A program made the position numbers and the translations under genes. Positions 61,566 to 64,000 of a DNA stretch of 64,000 nt are shown piece by piece. Each line of letters opens with the position of its first letter. Position 1 is the stretch's first letter. The notes beneath the pieces were generated by a model. It saw only the letters and a program-made list of their open reading frames with translations, made no database searches and was not told the DNA's origin. Source of the stretch: Seohaeicola saemankumensis (GTDB lineage: Bacteria > Pseudomonadota > Alphaproteobacteria > Rhodobacterales > Rhodobacteraceae); the NCBI RefSeq assembly GCF_042678485.1, contig NZ_JBHTKR010000005.1:448626-512625 (forward strand), written 5' to 3'.

Positions 61566-62657
61566 ATGAGCTTCAGCCCTGATGTTACAGAAACCCTGGC
61601 CCGCGCCCGCGCAGACCTGCGCATGGGCGTCCCTGTCGTCCTGACAGATGCGGCCGCTGGCGTGCTCGTGCTGGCCGCCGAAACGCTGGATTTGCAAAGG
61701 CTGGCTGATCTGCACGCCCTTGGTGGCACACCCGTCCTGGCGCTGACGGCACGGCGGGCCGAAACGCTGAAGGCACGCGCCTATGATGGCGACCTTGCGC
61801 GCGTCATCCTCCCGCCCGAGGCCAGCCTGTCCTGGATCCTGGGTGTCGCCGATCCGGCGGACGATCTGAACATGCCGATGAAGGGGCCGCTTGTCACGCA
61901 GCGCGACGGCGCGGCCGATCTGCACCGCCTGGCCGTGGTCCTGACCAAGACCGCGCGGCTTCTGCCTGCCGCCCTGGTGCTGCCGCTCTCCGATCCGGCG
62001 GGCTTCGCCGTCACCCACGGCCTGACCCGGATCGACGCACCGCGCGCCCGCCCCCTGCTGGCCGCCGCGCCCGCGCCGCATCCGGTCGTCAGCGCCCGCC
62101 TGCCCGTTGCCGCAGCCGAGGCAGGGCGGCTGCATATCTTCCGCCCCGAGGATGGCGGCGAAGAACACTATGCCTTCGAGATCGGTCAACCCGATCGCGA
62201 CAAACCCGTGCTGGCCAGGCTGCATTCAGCCTGCTTCACCGGCGATGTGCTGGGCAGTCTGAAATGCGATTGCGGGCCTCAGTTGCACGGCGCGCTGGCA
62301 CAGATGGGCGAGGAAGGCGCGGGCGTCCTGCTCTATCTCAACCAGGAGGGGCGTGGCATCGGCCTGGCCAACAAGATGCGCGCCTATTCATTGCAGGACC
62401 AGGGTTTCGATACGGTCGAGGCGAATCATCGTCTCGGCTTCGAGGATGACGAGCGTGATTTCCGCCTTGGGGCCGAAATCCTGAAATCCATGGGCTTCAC
62501 CTCGGTGCGCCTGCTGACCAACAACCCCCGCAAAATCGCGATGATGGAAAAGCAGGGCATCGCAGTGACCCAGCGTGTGCCCCTGAAAGTGGGTGAGAAC
62601 GCCCATAACCGCGCCTATCTCGCGACGAAATCCGCCAAGTCGGGACATCTGCTGTGA
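61566..62657 (+). CDS. ribA: GTP cyclohydrolase II with degenerate RibB-like N-terminus
   Basis: A 363-residue protein. The C-terminal half is a complete GTP cyclohydrolase II (first step of riboflavin synthesis), with the zinc cysteines in CFTGDVLGSLKCDCG and the substrate site LNQEGRGIGLANKMRAYSLQ, plus DTVEANHRLGF and RLLTNNPRKI. The N-terminal 170 residues have the size and position of a 3,4-dihydroxy-2-butanone 4-phosphate synthase domain but lack its acidic DDEDREN-type active-site motif, so they are probably inactive. The stop overlaps the GTG of the next gene. Confidence 0.93.
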   Translation: MSFSPDVTETLARARADLRMGVPVVLTDAAAGVLVLAAETLDLQRLADLHALGGTPVLALTARRAETLKARAYDGDLARVILPPEASLSWILGVADPADDLNMPMKGPLVTQRDGAADLHRLAVVLTKTARLLPAALVLPLSDPAGFAVTHGLTRIDAPRARPLLAAAPAPHPVVSARLPVAAAEAGRLHIFRPEDGGEEHYAFEIGQPDRDKPVLARLHSACFTGDVLGSLKCDCGPQLHGALAQMGEEGAGVLLYLNQEGRGIGLANKMRAYSLQDQGFDTVEANHRLGFEDDERDFRLGAEILKSMGFTSVRLLTNNPRKIAMMEKQGIAVTQRVPLKVGENAHNRAYLATKSAKSGHLL

Positions 62658-63157
62658 CAACCGCCCGCGCCGCCGACATGGTGCTGACGCCGATGGGGCT
62701 GCGCTTTCAGGGGCGGGTGTTTCCCTGCTCGATCGGTCGCGGCGGCATCAGCGACACCAAGCGCGAGGGCGACGGCGCCACCCCGCGCGGCATCCATGGT
62801 ATCGTGGGTATGCTTTACCGTCCCGACCGCATGGCGCCCCCCGCTGACTGGGCCGTGCCGATCCATCCCTGCGACCTGTGGTCAGACGATCCCCGGCACG
62901 AGGATTACAACCTCATGGTCCGCGCGCCCTATCCGCACAGCCACGAAAAGCTGCGCCGCGCCGACCCGCTCTATGATCTGGTCCTGATCACCGACTGGAA
63001 CTGGCCCCGCGCGGAACGCGGGCGCGGCTCGGCCATCTTCCTGCACCAGCGCCGCCGCGCGGGCTATCCGACCGAAGGCTGCGTGGCCCTGCGCCGCGAC
63101 CACCTGATCTGGATCGCCAGCCGCCTGCGCCACGGCTGCCGCCTCATTGTCGCGTAG
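62654..63157 (+). CDS. L,D-transpeptidase (YkuD-like) family protein
   Basis: A 167-residue protein of the YkuD/L,D-transpeptidase type. The active-site region reads AIFLHQRR, then YPTEGCVALRRDHL, matching HxxxT-type GCV motif with the nucleophilic cysteine. These enzymes make 3-3 cross-links or attach proteins in peptidoglycan. There is no clear signal peptide, which is unusual, though the N-terminal TTARAADMVLTPMGL region is short. The start is a GTG overlapping the ribA stop, so the two are coupled. Confidence 0.82.
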   Translation: MTTARAADMVLTPMGLRFQGRVFPCSIGRGGISDTKREGDGATPRGIHGIVGMLYRPDRMAPPADWAVPIHPCDLWSDDPRHEDYNLMVRAPYPHSHEKLRRADPLYDLVLITDWNWPRAERGRGSAIFLHQRRRAGYPTEGCVALRRDHLIWIASRLRHGCRLIVA

Positions 63158-63163
63158 CAGCCG

Positions 63164-63185
63164 CTTCTCTTTGCCTTAAATATCC
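63164..63185 (-). repeat. 22-bp intergenic element, copy G (GGATATTT subtype)
   Basis: On the minus strand it reads GGATATTT-AA-GGCAAAGAG-AAG. It lies between the convergent L,D-transpeptidase and YggS genes, downstream of YggS in the orientation of that gene. Confidence 0.7.
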
Positions 63186-63198
63186 ATCGTGCAACGGC

Positions 63199-63852
63199 TC
63201 ACCCGTAAGCGCGCTCTCCGAAGATCGCCGACCCGACGCGGATATGCGTGGCCCCCAGCGCGATGGCGGATTCGAAATCGCCGCTCATGCCCATCGACAG
63301 GCCGGACAATCCGTTACGTTCCGCGATCTTGGCCAAGAGGGCAAAGTGCAGCGACGGTTCCTCATCGACCGGGGGAATGCACATCAACCCCTGCACGGGC
63401 AGATCCAGCGCGCGCGCCTCGGCCACGAAGGCATCGGCCTCGGCCGGCATCACGCCCGCCTTCTGCGGCTCCTCGCCGGTGTTGATCTGCAGAAAGATAT
63501 CCGGGCAGTGCCCCATCTCCTGCGCCAGCCTTGCGATGGTCTGGGCAACCTTGGGGCGGTCCACGGAATGGATTACCTGAAACAGCTCCATCGCCTGCCT
63601 GGCCTTGTTGGTCTGCAAGGGGCCGATCAGATGCAATTCGATCCCGTCATATGACTTGCGAAAATCGGGCCATTTGCCAGCGGCCTCCTGCACCCGGTTT
63701 TCACCAAAGACGCGGTGCCCCTGCTCCAGTACGGCGGCAACCCGTTCGTTCGGCTGCACCTTGGACACGGCGATCAGGGTCACGCTGCCCTCGGCCCGCC
63801 CGGCATCGGCGCAGGCTTTGGCGATTCGGGTCTTGATCTCGGACAGCGACAT
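63199..63852 (-). CDS. YggS-family pyridoxal-phosphate homeostasis protein
   Basis: A 217-residue PLP-binding protein of the alanine-racemase N-terminal fold (COG0325). The PLP lysine is in TLIAVSKVQPNERV near residue 31, GENRVQEA and HLIGPLQTNKARQAM follow, and the phosphate-binding SGLSMGMSGDFESAIALG is near the end; all family motifs are intact. It balances vitamin B6 and amino-acid pools. AGGGTGA precedes the ATG at 63852; in-frame upstream codons are not needed. Confidence 0.94.
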   Translation of the reverse strand: MSLSEIKTRIAKACADAGRAEGSVTLIAVSKVQPNERVAAVLEQGHRVFGENRVQEAAGKWPDFRKSYDGIELHLIGPLQTNKARQAMELFQVIHSVDRPKVAQTIARLAQEMGHCPDIFLQINTGEEPQKAGVMPAEADAFVAEARALDLPVQGLMCIPPVDEEPSLHFALLAKIAERNGLSGLSMGMSGDFESAIALGATHIRVGSAIFGERAYG

Positions 63853-63911
63853 GACATTCACCCTGGTTGTTCGGCCTTGGCGCATGAAAACACCATGTCC
63901 GCACAAAAGAA

Positions 63912-63937
63912 AAGGGCAGGTCCGAAGACCTGCCCTT
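63912..63937 (-). terminator. Intrinsic terminator of the porin gene
   Basis: An 11-bp perfect stem (AAGGGCAGGTC with GACCTGCCCTT, tetraloop) is followed on the minus strand by a TTTT-C-TTTT tract. It lies between the porin stop at 63962 and YggS. Confidence 0.85.
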
Positions 63938-63961
63938 CCTTGTTCAACTGCTTGTTCTGGA

Positions 63962-64000
63962 TCAGAACGAGAAGAAGATACCAGCGGACACGATGTTGTC
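63962..64000 (-). CDS. C-terminal end of an outer-membrane porin (partial)
   Basis: Only the last 12 codons and the stop are in the window, on the minus strand, encoding DNIVSAGIFFSF. The alternating hydrophobic residues and final phenylalanine are the mark of a terminal beta-strand recognised by the BAM complex, so a general porin is likely. A terminator follows. Confidence 0.7.
   Translation of the reverse strand, partial: DNIVSAGIFFSF

Overview
This window looks like chromosomal DNA from a marine-type Rhodobacterales (Rhodobacteraceae, roseobacter-like) alphaproteobacterium. The evidence is high GC, the protein sequences (UrtA-E, a CenR-like regulator, RppH, RsmB, DUF1674, invasion-associated-locus-B-like and Hint-domain proteins), the local gene orders (for example gpmI-envC-ctpA-rppH and rsmB-heparinase-purH-lspA), and an alphaproteobacterial-style LexA box. 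There are about 58 coding genes and no rRNA, tRNA, insertion sequence, prophage or CRISPR array. Most of it is core chromosome; the accessory features are scattered single genes and intergenic elements.

Layout. 1-5.4 kb: 3' part of serB, a Hint-domain protein, asparaginase, an IalB-like periplasmic protein, rlmN and a small conserved gene. 5.39-5.58 kb: a tandem 53-bp repeat. 5.6-9.1 kb: META-domain protein, LOG-family protein, dapD and a small partner. 9.2-11.9 kb: two coupled Hint-domain genes, one with a degenerate active site. 12.2-17.1 kb: dapE, rnr, an MltB-type transglycosylase. 17.2-21.1 kb: a reductive-dehalogenase/QueG-like Fe-S protein overlapping tail to tail with a shortened dnaE2 that has an SOS box. 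21.2-26.7 kb: methyltransferase, rppH, ctpA, envC, gpmI. 26.8-35.6 kb (all minus): two M16 peptidase homologues, DUF3035 lipoprotein, lspA, purH, heparinase-like protein, rsmB. 35.6-44.3 kb: DUF1674, dapB, rbfA, a phosphodiester-glycosidase-like protein, truB, DUF1643, DUF5665, an RTX protein, rpsO and pnp. 44.4-50.1 kb: an esterase and an unknown partner, an ASTE / RimK / zinc-protease-like cassette, a truncated peroxiredoxin, aldehyde dehydrogenase. 50.2-53.7 kb: Trm112-like, LON-domain protein, CnoX-like thioredoxin, xth, transglutaminase-like protein. 53.9-60.0 kb: complete urea transporter operon urtABCDE. 60.5-64 kb: a candidate anaerobically controlled small RNA, an OmpR-family regulator, ribA, an L,D-transpeptidase-like protein, YggS and the last codons of a porin.

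How the genes work together. Three lysine/diaminopimelate genes (dapD, dapE, dapB) lie here but not in one operon. Envelope maintenance is well represented (MltB-like, EnvC, CtpA, LspA, BamF-like DUF3035, L,D-transpeptidase-like). RNA and ribosome functions include rlmN, rnr, rppH, rsmB, rbfA, truB, rpsO-pnp and RimK. The Urt operon imports urea; no urease is present in the window.

The most notable unexplained signals are: (i) a perfect FNR-type palindrome placed before a short minus-strand unit with an anti-Shine-Dalgarno segment and a strong terminator, which I read as a candidate FnrL-controlled sRNA; (ii) a family of seven 22-bp intergenic elements, several preceded by GC-rich hairpins; (iii) a 53-bp tandem repeat; (iv) a degenerate Hint protein coupled to an intact one; (v) a short reductive-dehalogenase-like protein next to a DnaE2 that lacks its C-terminal OB domain.
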